From assembly GCA_902543185.1 (NCBI GenBank), contig CACBXB010000005.1:1-64000 (forward strand): a DNA stretch of 64,000 bases, written 5' to 3'. Made by a program: the position numbers and the translations under genes. The notes under the pieces are model-generated. The model did no database searches. It was not told where the DNA came from and was given only the letters and a program-made list of their open reading frames with translations. Positions 53,913-62,325 of the stretch are shown in pieces; within the stretch, counting starts at the first letter, position 1, and the number at the start of each line of letters is the position of its first letter. The DNA comes from Paracoccaceae bacterium. Lineage in GTDB: Bacteria; Pseudomonadota; Alphaproteobacteria; Rhodobacterales; Rhodobacteraceae.

Positions 53913-54725
53913 TTATTCCCCTCTATTTGTTTGTGAGGCTTCGTCCTTTACCAATTTCCATATGTGATCCCTAATTTGAGCATACTCTCTAGAGGTCTTG
54001 ACCTCCGAGTTACTCATGCGAGGCCTAGGGAAGTTTATATCAACGATTTCTTTAACTTTTCCCGGTCGATAAGATATTACGACCACCCGATCACCCAACA
54101 AAATAGCTTCATCAATAGAGTGCGTTATAAAAACACATGTTTGACCTGTTTCCATCACAATTCGTTCCATTTCAGCTTGCATAGCTTCTCTGGTCATGGC
54201 GTCTATTGCTGCGAAAGGTTCGTCTGCTAGTAGAATATCTGGATGTGTGATTAATGCTCTAGCAATACCCACCCTTTGCTTCATACCACCTGAAAGCTCG
54301 TATGGAAAAGATTTTTCAAAACCATCTAAATCAACAAGTTCTAAACATTCTTGAACGCGTTTCTTTTTTTCAGCTTCTGAAACCCCCAAATCCTGAAACT
54401 CAAAAGGCATGCGAACATTAGACTCGACTGTTCGCCAAGGAAGTAATGCATAATCTTGAAACACCATTGCCCTATCTGGTCCGGGACCGGTGACTTCCTC
54501 ACCTCTGACAGTGACGCTACCAGTTTCTTTTGGCACAAGCCCAGAAATTGCATTTATAAAGCTTGTTTTTCCACATCCAGATGGGCCCACAAGTACTACA
54601 AACTCACCGGCTTTAACCTCTAGATTAATATCTTGTAATGCTGTTAATTTCTTGCGTTCTCGATGCAACTCGTAAGAAATAGTTAAGTCTTTAGCTACGA
54701 TTATGGGCTCATTATTCAAGCTCAA
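53913..54725 (-). CDS. NMT1/taurine-type ABC transporter ATPase
   Basis: About 270 residues with Walker A GPSGCGKT, Q-loop VFQDYALLPW, signature LSGGMKQR and Walker B ILLADEPFAAID. I place the start at TTG 54725 because GGGGAG lies seven bases upstream; ATG 54740 overlaps that site. First gene of a five-gene minus-strand operon (ATPase, permease, binding protein, two GSTs), with a LacI-type operator about 65 bases upstream. Confidence 0.92.
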   Translation of the reverse strand: MSLNNEPIIVAKDLTISYELHRERKKLTALQDINLEVKAGEFVVLVGPSGCGKTSFINAISGLVPKETGSVTVRGEEVTGPGPDRAMVFQDYALLPWRTVESNVRMPFEFQDLGVSEAEKKKRVQECLELVDLDGFEKSFPYELSGGMKQRVGIARALITHPDILLADEPFAAIDAMTREAMQAEMERIVMETGQTCVFITHSIDEAILLGDRVVVISYRPGKVKEIVDINFPRPRMSNSEVKTSREYAQIRDHIWKLVKDEASQTNRGE

Positions 54726-54788
54726 TTTTGATCTCCCCATTTTTAGCAATCAGCATTTTTAATTAGTTGCCTAATGCTTATTCGCTTA

Positions 54789-54802
54789 TGCGAACGTTTG
54801 CA
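54789..54802. promoter_or_regulatory. LacI-type operator upstream of the NMT1-type importer/GST operon
   Basis: TGCGAACGTTTGCA matches 11 of 12 defined positions of TGCAANCGNTTGCA and lies in the promoter region of the minus-strand operon starting at 54725. Confidence 0.72.
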
Positions 54803-54931
54803 TAGCAACATATCACGATGGAATTGACGATTCAGTCAAGAAAAAAGTTGCATTTTAAAACTAAATTCATTGAAAACTGGTTATATTTCTTATCAAAAAA
54901 AATCAGCAATAGCCTTATAGAAATGAGATTA

Positions 54932-55687
54932 TCATATAAAGGGTTTTGCAAAAATCTGGATACTTAGGACTACAAGAAATATAAGGATTAGTTTTTCAAA
55001 TGCTTGGCTAGAAAAGTTTTTAGTTAATCTTTCGCCTAAGGGCATTCCCAAAGTCAAAGGAGCCAACGCGATTATACCAATAAAAAACAACTCCCAAGTA
55101 AAAAAAGAAAAAAGAGTTAAGAGCACCAGCTGTGCTCCAGCCATTGCGCCAAAAAAACAAGAAATGGTGAATATAAATTCGTTTCTATGCATAGCAATAG
55201 AATTTAAGTAACCCAGAGCTACTGGAGCAGACACGCCACATGTACCTTGCACAAATCCACCAATTATTCCCAATAGTGGAGCTATTCTGTTTGCAAACTT
55301 ACGAGAAATTTTATGAGAGCTTTTTGCCAACGAAAATAAAACGTATAAAATGGTAATACCCCCAACCAGCAACTCTATTATTCTTGCGCTTGAAAGAATA
55401 AAAAAAGTTGATCCGGCAAAACAACCAACTGATCCAAAAAATGCGAACCTGAGAGAAAACTGTATACTTTCCACGGATTTACGAAATTGCTTTATCTGCA
55501 CCATATTTGAAAACAGATTAGGCACTGCCATCACCGCGACAGCTAGTTTTGCATCAAAAAATATAGTCAAAACAGGTATGGCTATTACTGGGCTACCAGC
55601 ACCTGTGGCTCCTTTGACAAGGCCTCCCAAGGCAAAGGCCAAAAATAAAATAAGTATGCTTGAAGGATCTAAGTTTATTAGCTGCAT
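54932..55687 (-). CDS. TauE/SafE (TSUP) family permease
   Basis: 251 residues, about eight membrane segments in two repeats; the first contains GLVKGATGAGSPVIAIPVL and the second IIGGFVQGTCGVSAPVAL, the TSUP motif pair. The family exports or imports sulfite, sulfoacetate and other anions. A second TSUP gene lies 52 bases upstream on the same strand. Confidence 0.88.
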   Translation of the reverse strand: MQLINLDPSSILILFLAFALGGLVKGATGAGSPVIAIPVLTIFFDAKLAVAVMAVPNLFSNMVQIKQFRKSVESIQFSLRFAFFGSVGCFAGSTFFILSSARIIELLVGGITILYVLFSLAKSSHKISRKFANRIAPLLGIIGGFVQGTCGVSAPVALGYLNSIAMHRNEFIFTISCFFGAMAGAQLVLLTLFSFFTWELFFIGIIALAPLTLGMPLGERLTKNFSSQAFEKLILIFLVVLSIQIFAKPFI

Positions 55688-55739
55688 TTAAAAAATAAAT
55701 TTGTAGGTCTTCTGCTAATTGCGACAGAGTTTTTCATAG

Positions 55740-56501
55740 TTAAAGTCTCATAGGAACCCTAATCCCGTCCCATATCAATTTAATTGATATACAGAAAAGA
55801 GCCCAGGTTACTATTTTAAAAAATGTATCTTCAGGAATAAGTTTTACTAATTTTACACCCATGTATACTGCAATTGTGGCTGGTATTATCATTATAATGG
55901 ATACTTGAATGCTTAGCCCATCTATTTGTCCTAGCCATATGTAAGGAATAAGTTTTATTACATTACAATAGCTGAAAACTATGACTGAGGTACCAACGAA
56001 AACTGACTTAGCAAGACCCAGCGGCAAAGTAAAAATTTGCCATGGTGGACCCCCAGTATGACTAATAAAGCTAGTAAAACCAGCAATAGTACACCAGAAA
56101 TAACCTTTAGCGTGATTAACTTTAGCTACTTTTTTTGCCTTTGACAGCTTTTTTCGAATGAGTTGATCCAATGCGAAAAGAAATCCCATCATTCCTATAA
56201 GTAATGTCACAACCCACTCGATAACTATTGAAGCAGTTAGCCCGCCTATTATAACACCCAACGTCATTCCCCCCATACCTATGCGAAGTACAGGCCAGTT
56301 AAAATCTCGGCGGTAGGCAGAAAGCGCAAATATATCAGAAACGATATACACAGGCAGTAATAGACCAGCTGCAGTAATTGGTGACATAATCAGTGATAAA
56401 CTGGGAACGCCAAGTGTCGCAATTACTGGCAGTCCACCCTTACCCATTCCTACAAAAATAGCCGCAAGAGTTATTAAAAACCAATATGTAAAAGTTTCCA
56501 C
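55740..56501 (-). CDS. TauE/SafE (TSUP) family permease
   Basis: 253 residues with about eight membrane segments; motif pair FVGMGKGGLPVIATLGVP and GFTSFISHTGGPPWQIF. Starts at GTG 56501 with AAGG upstream. It differs strongly from the following TSUP protein, so they are distant paralogues. Substrate unknown; TSUP proteins often move organosulfonates or sulfite, and these neighbours of a taurine-type ABC system could export a sulfur product. Confidence 0.88.
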   Translation of the reverse strand: METFTYWFLITLAAIFVGMGKGGLPVIATLGVPSLSLIMSPITAAGLLLPVYIVSDIFALSAYRRDFNWPVLRIGMGGMTLGVIIGGLTASIVIEWVVTLLIGMMGFLFALDQLIRKKLSKAKKVAKVNHAKGYFWCTIAGFTSFISHTGGPPWQIFTLPLGLAKSVFVGTSVIVFSYCNVIKLIPYIWLGQIDGLSIQVSIIMIIPATIAVYMGVKLVKLIPEDTFFKIVTWALFCISIKLIWDGIRVPMRL

Positions 56502-56594
56502 GTTTGACTGCCTTGCAGTAATTTATTGACTTAATCAATATTATAACAGGCAAGTATGATCAAAAACTTACAATGTAAATAACTAATCCTGGGG

Positions 56595-57119
56595 TTAAAA
56601 TGCCAAAGCTGGCGGGATATTTAGTCCGTCTATTGATAGTAATTCTACGATTAGACCAGCTAAAATTGGTAACAACGCGCATGAAATTAAACGTATAGTG
56701 ACAAAGCTCCATCCCATAGTGGGCGCTTCAAAAACCAAAACGCGGTGGACAGCAAAAATTGACCATCCAGATATCAGAGCAACAATCTGAGGAGCACCGG
56801 CTCCGCCAGCAAAGAAAATTAAAGCTATTGGAAATGAGGTCATCGGGCCTCCAGGCAGAAGACCACCCAATAAAGCACTTATAGTTATACCGAATAAGCC
56901 AGACTCTGGTCCAACAATATGAGACAATTCTTCGATTGGGACGATTTGAGCAATGAAAGCAGCAGATAGAAGGGCAAAAGGCATTTTTCGACCAATACTT
57001 ATAGCCTGATTTCCAGCAAACACTCCTGATTTTTTAATCCCTTTATAACCTTTATTTTTTATCACTAGAATAGTGAGGGCGAAAACAAAAAACCAAACTA
57101 TGATGTATCCGCTTATCAT
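56595..57119 (-). CDS. Half-size YraQ/DUF318-like permease (second of a pair)
   Basis: 174 residues with four or five membrane segments and the motif LLPGGPMTSFPIALIFFAGGAG, shared with the neighbour. Full-length YraQ/ArsP-type permeases contain two such repeats in one chain; here each repeat is encoded separately. Its ATG overlaps the upstream gene's stop by four bases, so the two halves are co-translated and probably form one heterodimeric transporter. Confidence 0.65.
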   Translation of the reverse strand: MISGYIIVWFFVFALTILVIKNKGYKGIKKSGVFAGNQAISIGRKMPFALLSAAFIAQIVPIEELSHIVGPESGLFGITISALLGGLLPGGPMTSFPIALIFFAGGAGAPQIVALISGWSIFAVHRVLVFEAPTMGWSFVTIRLISCALLPILAGLIVELLSIDGLNIPPALAF

Positions 57120-57649
57120 TTCTTAGCCACATCCTGGACTTTGAGAGGCAAATATTTAACAAGCCATCTGGCGGCGAAACCAGCGAGTATGGGTAATGGT
57201 ATACTGACAAAAAACCGCAGAAGTGATAGATCCACGCCCATCATGGGTATTTCCCAGATTACCAATCTATAAATGCCGATTAGAGACCATGCTGCAATAT
57301 ATGCTACTAAGGCTCCAATATCTGCTCCGGCAACCCAAAGGGCAAAAACTATGGGAAAGGAAGTAAAGGGCCCGCCAGGAGTAATAACGCCAGCCAAAGT
57401 GGCAAATATTAAACCAGAAAAACCAGATTTCTCACCTAGCGCTTTGTTTATTTTATCTTGATCGATAAACTGCTGAATTAGACCACTAAGCAATATACCT
57501 CCGACTAGTGTTGGTAAGATCAAAACAAGTAAACTGAATGAATAACCAAATGCAGAGGCAAAACTATCTGAACCCTTTGTAAAAAAACAAATAAATCCCG
57601 TGAAGCACGCCAAAAAAACAAAGAGGTAGTCAGATTTGCTCATGTTCAT
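57116..57649 (-). CDS. Half-size YraQ/DUF318-like permease (first of a pair)
   Basis: About 177 residues with four or five membrane segments and VITPGGPFTSFPIVFALWVAGAD, the counterpart of the motif in the downstream half. ATG 57649 is chosen; ATG 57643 or TTG 57667 are possible and none has a strong ribosome site. The substrate is unknown. Confidence 0.65.
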   Translation of the reverse strand: MNMSKSDYLFVFLACFTGFICFFTKGSDSFASAFGYSFSLLVLILPTLVGGILLSGLIQQFIDQDKINKALGEKSGFSGLIFATLAGVITPGGPFTSFPIVFALWVAGADIGALVAYIAAWSLIGIYRLVIWEIPMMGVDLSLLRFFVSIPLPILAGFAARWLVKYLPLKVQDVAKK

Positions 57650-57725
57650 AAACTTATTCAGATACAAAAACTCTGAATATAAAATAAACTATTTTGCTTT
57701 AAACGTAAAAAATTGTGTTTCAAAT

Positions 57726-58526
57726 TCAAAGCAAAAGCCTTTTTTTTAGTTCGTTATCTTTACGACAGAGCTCAAATTCTTCTTCAAGTAATCTACCTTT
57801 TGGGGGTGCAAATATCTCAAAATTACCATAGTCCTTTTTACCACTGACCTGGGTCACCATAGGTTGTTCTCCTGTTTCTTGTTTCATAGATGCTGCTATA
57901 TACCTTATCGCTGACCCTATCCTTCTGTCGTCAGTCGAATTAGGTCCGGAGCTGTGAAATAATAATCCGTGGTGAAAGGACGCTTGACCTGGATCGAGTT
58001 CAGCGTAGACAGCATCGTCTTCATTAACCTCAACAGAAATCTCTTGTCCCCGTGAAAGCATATTATTTGAGGCATAGGTATCGTTATGGGGTACAATTCT
58101 ATTTTTATGGCTCCCGGGAATAAACTTCATGCATCCCGCTTTTCTTCTGGCTGACGAGATGGCTAGCCAACATGTAACTTCTTTTATATCATTTAGTTGC
58201 CAGTAAGTTAGGTCTTGATGCCATGAAACAATCTGGGTCGACTCAGCTTCTTTTATAAACAACGCTGCACTCCATACTAAAATATCTTCTCCTAATATTT
58301 CTTTTGCAGCAGCAACTAAAGTCTCATTTCTTGTAACAGCATCAAATGATGGAAGCAGTCGGTTGGGATATGCTTTTAAAAGAGCAAGTCGCTCTATATC
58401 GCCATATAGCTCGGTTTCAGCTGCTTCGTAGTCTTCACGTAATTCTTTTGCTTTCGCTTCTGGTATTGCATCTACTGGACAAAAAAATCCTTTGTCCGCA
58501 AAGATTTTACCCAATTTCGTGTTCAA
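57726..58526 (-). CDS. Phytanoyl-CoA dioxygenase (PhyH) family Fe(II)/2-oxoglutarate oxygenase
   Basis: 266 residues starting at TTG 58526 with GGGAG seven bases upstream. The iron ligands are visible as HQD (SWHQDLTYW) and a later His (FHHGLLFHSS), and the 2-oxoglutarate-binding Arg in DDRRIGSAIRYI. Marine PhyH proteins hydroxylate small molecules or demethylate phosphonates and betaines. It is the last gene of the sugar operon, an unusual partner for fuconate dehydratase. Confidence 0.85.
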   Translation of the reverse strand: MNTKLGKIFADKGFFCPVDAIPEAKAKELREDYEAAETELYGDIERLALLKAYPNRLLPSFDAVTRNETLVAAAKEILGEDILVWSAALFIKEAESTQIVSWHQDLTYWQLNDIKEVTCWLAISSARRKAGCMKFIPGSHKNRIVPHNDTYASNNMLSRGQEISVEVNEDDAVYAELDPGQASFHHGLLFHSSGPNSTDDRRIGSAIRYIAASMKQETGEQPMVTQVSGKKDYGNFEIFAPPKGRLLEEEFELCRKDNELKKRLLL

Positions 58527-58564
58527 AGTATGTCTCCCAATTTTTTTTAACTTATCAAGGAAAG

Positions 58565-59839
58565 CTAAATTTCGTGAAGATAATTAGTAAGTGTTTCACT
58601 TTTCATTTCAATGGAAAAGCCTGGTTCTAAAGGAGCTAGATAATTACCTCCCTTTATTTTGCAAGGGTTAATAAAATGCTCATGTAAATGATCGACATAT
58701 TCAATTCTCTTATTGTCTTTCTCGCAAGAAATTAACAAATAATCAATCATAGCAATATGTTGAACATATTCACATAGGCCAACTCCGCCAGCATGCGGCC
58801 ATACTGGTTTGTCATATTTGTGGGCTAAAAGTAATACTCCTAAAACCTCGTTTAGGCCTCCAATCCTGCAACTATCGATTTGTACTATATCTAAAGCATC
58901 CTCTTGTATGAATTGCTTAAACATTATTCTATTTTGGCACATTTCCCCTGTTGCTACCTTAATTGGTTTCACCGCCTGTCTTATTTTTTTATGCCCGGAT
59001 ACATCATCAGGACTTGTTGGTTCTTCAATAAAGAAAGGGTTAGAAAACTCTAATTTCTTGATCCATTCTATTGCCTCACTTACCTCCCAAACTTGATTTG
59101 CATCAATCATAATTTTGGTTTGATCGCCAAGTGCTTTTCTTGCTATCTTCAGTCTTCTTATATCGTCGTCTAGGTCTTTGCCGACTTTAAACTTTACATG
59201 AGAAAAGCCTGATTTTTTGGCCTTTAAACAAAGCTCATAAAGCTTTTCGTCTGAGTAACCGAGCCAACCGGCTGACGTATTGTAGCATGGGTAGCCCTCA
59301 TTTAATAAAATGCCTAATCTTTCTTCTCTTTTGTCAAATGATCTTTCTAAGATACTCAATGCTTCTTCTGGGTTTAAGGCATCAGTTAAATATCTAAAGT
59401 CGATAAGACCCACTATCTCCGCCGGAGACATATCATAGACAAGTCGCCAAACAGGTTTCCTTTCAGATTTGCTCCAAAGGTCCCACACAGCATTTACAAC
59501 TGCTCCAGTAGCCAGGTGCAAGATACCCTTGTCAGGTCCCACCCACCGTAACTGACTGTCGCCAGTTATATGACGCCAAAATCGCCCCATATTTTCCGTG
59601 ATCCATGATATCTCTAACCCAACTATGAGTGGCTCTAAGGCATAAAATGCTGAGATGCACAGTTCATTGCCACGTCCAATCGTAAAAGTCAGGCCATGCC
59701 CTGCAACTTCAGAGTCCGTTTCAATTATTAAATAGGCAGCCGAATAATCTGGATCAGGGTTCATTGCATCAGATCCGTCCAGATGATCTGATGTTGGAAA
59801 TCTCAAATCGAAAGTTTTTATACCAGTGATTTTTGTCAA
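58565..59839 (-). CDS. fucD: L-fuconate dehydratase (enolase superfamily)
   Basis: 424 residues starting at TTG 59839 (AGGAAAA upstream). The N-terminal VGPDKGILHLATGAVVNAVWDLW and YPCYNTSAGWLGYSDEKL stretches are specific to fuconate dehydratase; the barrel has the KxK base motif (HVKFKVGKD), metal ligands in MIDANQVW, FIEEPTSPDD and GEMCQN, and the late His in WPHAGGVGL. It dehydrates L-fuconate to 2-keto-3-deoxy-L-fuconate in the non-phosphorylative pathway. Confidence 0.92.
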   Translation of the reverse strand: MTKITGIKTFDLRFPTSDHLDGSDAMNPDPDYSAAYLIIETDSEVAGHGLTFTIGRGNELCISAFYALEPLIVGLEISWITENMGRFWRHITGDSQLRWVGPDKGILHLATGAVVNAVWDLWSKSERKPVWRLVYDMSPAEIVGLIDFRYLTDALNPEEALSILERSFDKREERLGILLNEGYPCYNTSAGWLGYSDEKLYELCLKAKKSGFSHVKFKVGKDLDDDIRRLKIARKALGDQTKIMIDANQVWEVSEAIEWIKKLEFSNPFFIEEPTSPDDVSGHKKIRQAVKPIKVATGEMCQNRIMFKQFIQEDALDIVQIDSCRIGGLNEVLGVLLLAHKYDKPVWPHAGGVGLCEYVQHIAMIDYLLISCEKDNKRIEYVDHLHEHFINPCKIKGGNYLAPLEPGFSIEMKSETLTNYLHEI

Positions 59840-59848
59840 AAAATTTTC

Positions 59849-60913
59849 CTAGTAGTTACCAGAATGTGAATAAGTTGGAATTTTAGTTGCAGGTTGTGCG
59901 CTACTTTTATAGGCGGTCTCAACTAGCGCCATAGTTTTCCAAGCATCGTCTACCGTTGAAACCAAGGTTTTGTCTTCTCCGGTTACAGCTCTTTGGAGTT
60001 GTCTCATTCGGTAGGCAAAACTATCGATAAACCAGCTGCCTTCTAACTTAATTTCTTCCCAGCCATTTCCGAGATTAACTTCTAATCTATCCGGCTCGCC
60101 CTTTGGATAATTTAGATTTACGCCAAGATGAAGGTAAGCTGCGCCTTTAGTGCCACAAATTCTCATCTCACAGGCCTGGTATTTGCGACCGTATGGATGA
60201 TTATGATTTATGGATAGAGCGCATCTCAATTCATTACCATAATCAAGTATTGCCGCTGTTCTTGTGTTAGATATTTTTGATGCTGGATGACCCATTGTCT
60301 TGGCGTGAACACCTATTGGGTTTCCAATCAGATACCGTATTGCGTCAAGATAGTGTATCGAGTGTAATAAAATTTCCACTCTTGGCAGGCCTTCTAAAAA
60401 TTTCCATAGCCCCCAAGGGGTATCTAGAGCTGCCCACATATCAACATCTACAACCTGGCCGATCAAACCCTTTTCTATTATATCCTTGAGGGCTATCATC
60501 AAAGGAGCAAATCTCAATTGAAAATTGACGCATGCCTTTAGTGACTTTTGATGACATAAACTGAGTATTTTAGATGCTTCATTTAAATCACTCCCCATTG
60601 GCTTTTGAAGAATTACTGGAGAATTTCTTGGAAGTGTTTCTATCACTTCACGATGAGCTGATGGTGGTATAGCCAAATCGAAGACAACATCTTTTTCGGC
60701 CGCAGCATCAGAGGCGTCTTTGAAAGCTTTTATATTATAAATTTGACCTAATTTTTTTGCTTTTTCATAATCTGGATCATAAATTCCCTTTACCGGAAGA
60801 TTTGAAAATTTATAAGCTGGTAGGTGGGCATCTGAAACAATTGATCCAGCTCCAAATATTACAATCGGTATCGGGCTTTTAGGCATTGGCCAACTTTGTG
60901 GATATTCTGGCAC
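59849..60913 (-). CDS. Gfo/Idh/MocA-family oxidoreductase, sugar dehydrogenase-like
   Basis: About 354 residues from GTG 60913 (GGGAGG ten bases upstream; TTG 60931 overlaps that site). Rossmann motif PIVIFGAGSIVSDAHLPAY, the QKPMG lysine-proline motif, and EILLHSIHYLDAIRYLIG in the C-terminal domain. In this cluster it could be the L-fucose dehydrogenase that feeds the lactone/fuconate branch. It follows the kinase gene after about 25 bases. Confidence 0.85.
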   Translation of the reverse strand: MPEYPQSWPMPKSPIPIVIFGAGSIVSDAHLPAYKFSNLPVKGIYDPDYEKAKKLGQIYNIKAFKDASDAAAEKDVVFDLAIPPSAHREVIETLPRNSPVILQKPMGSDLNEASKILSLCHQKSLKACVNFQLRFAPLMIALKDIIEKGLIGQVVDVDMWAALDTPWGLWKFLEGLPRVEILLHSIHYLDAIRYLIGNPIGVHAKTMGHPASKISNTRTAAILDYGNELRCALSINHNHPYGRKYQACEMRICGTKGAAYLHLGVNLNYPKGEPDRLEVNLGNGWEEIKLEGSWFIDSFAYRMRQLQRAVTGEDKTLVSTVDDAWKTMALVETAYKSSAQPATKIPTYSHSGNY

Positions 60914-60938
60914 CGCTTTCAAACCTCCCAATTCAACC

Positions 60939-61847
60939 TCAGACTAGTAGAATTTCTTCCACTTCATTTCTTGCTGGCATCGATGGTGCTGTACCTGCGC
61001 GTGTCACAGAAATCGACGCAGTAGCACATCCGAATTTAACGGCCTCTAATGCAGATTTTCCTTCTGATAACGCGACAGCAAAGCCGCCATTGAATGCATC
61101 ACCAGCTCCAGTTGTTTCAACTACTTGTCCCACATTAAATGCAGGAATAAGTCCGTGCTCATATAAAAAGGCTCCTTGCTCACCCATAGTTATTATTGGG
61201 GTTTTGACACCCAGGTCATTCAAGATTTTAGCAGCGGTCTCTGCTTCTTTTTCATTTCTTACGGGCAGTCCAGTTAGTGCTTCGGTTTCAGTTTCATTTG
61301 GTGTTATGAAATCGCAAAGACCAAATATTTCTTTTGGAAGGTTGGCGGCCGGAGCAGGGTTTAATATTGTTATTTTTCCATTTTCTTTAGCAACTTTAAG
61401 ACCCTCTTGCGCAACCTCGATCGGCTGCTCAAGCTGGGTTAGGAATACATCCGCGGATGAAATTATTTCTGAATTATAATGAATATCCTTCAAAGAGATT
61501 TCTGACGCTGCCCCGGGCGCAATAATTATAGCGTTATCCCCCGTCTTATCATCTATAAAAATAAACGCCGCCCCGGTATAACTATCAGTACTATATTTAA
61601 CAGCACCTTTTACATTAGCATTCTCCCAAGTCTGCATTGCCATTTTGCCAAAGTCATCATCGGCTAAACGCGTAATTATCGTTACATCAGCTCCTAAATT
61701 TCCTGCTGCCACGGCTTGATTGGAACCTTTTCCACCAGGACCTAATGCAAATGAATTTCCAAGTATTGTTTCTCCCATTTTAGGCATTCGTGATGCACGG
61801 TATGCTGTATCAGCGACGAATACGCCTAATATAACAACTTTTCCCAT
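60939..61847 (-). CDS. PfkB-family sugar kinase (ribokinase-like)
   Basis: 302 residues from ATG 61847 (GGAG upstream). The PfkB motifs are present: GPGGKGSNQAVAAGNLG near the N-terminus and VVETTGAGDAFNGGFAVAL with the catalytic Asp. It resembles ribokinase, but in this operon it may phosphorylate a deoxy-keto acid or another pentose or deoxysugar. The gene starts four bases after fucU. Confidence 0.88.
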   Translation of the reverse strand: MGKVVILGVFVADTAYRASRMPKMGETILGNSFALGPGGKGSNQAVAAGNLGADVTIITRLADDDFGKMAMQTWENANVKGAVKYSTDSYTGAAFIFIDDKTGDNAIIIAPGAASEISLKDIHYNSEIISSADVFLTQLEQPIEVAQEGLKVAKENGKITILNPAPAANLPKEIFGLCDFITPNETETEALTGLPVRNEKEAETAAKILNDLGVKTPIITMGEQGAFLYEHGLIPAFNVGQVVETTGAGDAFNGGFAVALSEGKSALEAVKFGCATASISVTRAGTAPSMPARNEVEEILLV

Positions 61848-61851
61848 GCTA

Positions 61852-62301
61852 TTATTCTCCGTCAGGCCCAATTACGCCTTTTCGAAAAGCAAAACAGCCA
61901 TAAAATCTACGCTCGCCAGTCTGAATAACAGCGTAGGCTTTTTTAGCCCGGTCGTAGAAAGAAAAACGCTCAATTGGTAGCATTGGATTAGGGCCATCGA
62001 CTGCCGATACTTTGTCTTGAACGTCTGTCATGACTGGTAAAATAGTTTTTGGTTCATCAACAACTTCCATTCTTGCAGCTGCGTCATCAACGAATGTATC
62101 AATTGGCATGACAGATAAAACAGCTTCGACAACATCAGCAGCAGATGCGTCTATTCTAAGAAGTCTTCCATAAACTGTTTGCCTTGCCACACTATCTGAT
62201 GGAAAATTTGTATCAGCAATAATAAGATCATCCCCGTGCCCCATTGCTCTCAAGACATGTAAAACATCAGCATTCAATAAAGGATTTATTCCTTTTAACA
62301 T
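61852..62301 (-). CDS. fucU: L-fucose mutarotase (RbsD/FucU family)
   Basis: 149 residues; MLKGINPLLNADVLHVLRAMGHGDDLIIADTNFP is the FucU/RbsD start with the catalytic His of the family (HGD), and the end YGCFAFRKGVI matches FucU better than RbsD. It interconverts alpha- and beta-L-fucose anomers. GGGGGGAAGAA precedes ATG 62301, right after the sugar ABC ATPase gene. Confidence 0.88.
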   Translation of the reverse strand: MLKGINPLLNADVLHVLRAMGHGDDLIIADTNFPSDSVARQTVYGRLLRIDASAADVVEAVLSVMPIDTFVDDAAARMEVVDEPKTILPVMTDVQDKVSAVDGPNPMLPIERFSFYDRAKKAYAVIQTGERRFYGCFAFRKGVIGPDGE

Positions 62302-62325
62302 TTCTTCCCCCCTAAATTTACTAAA

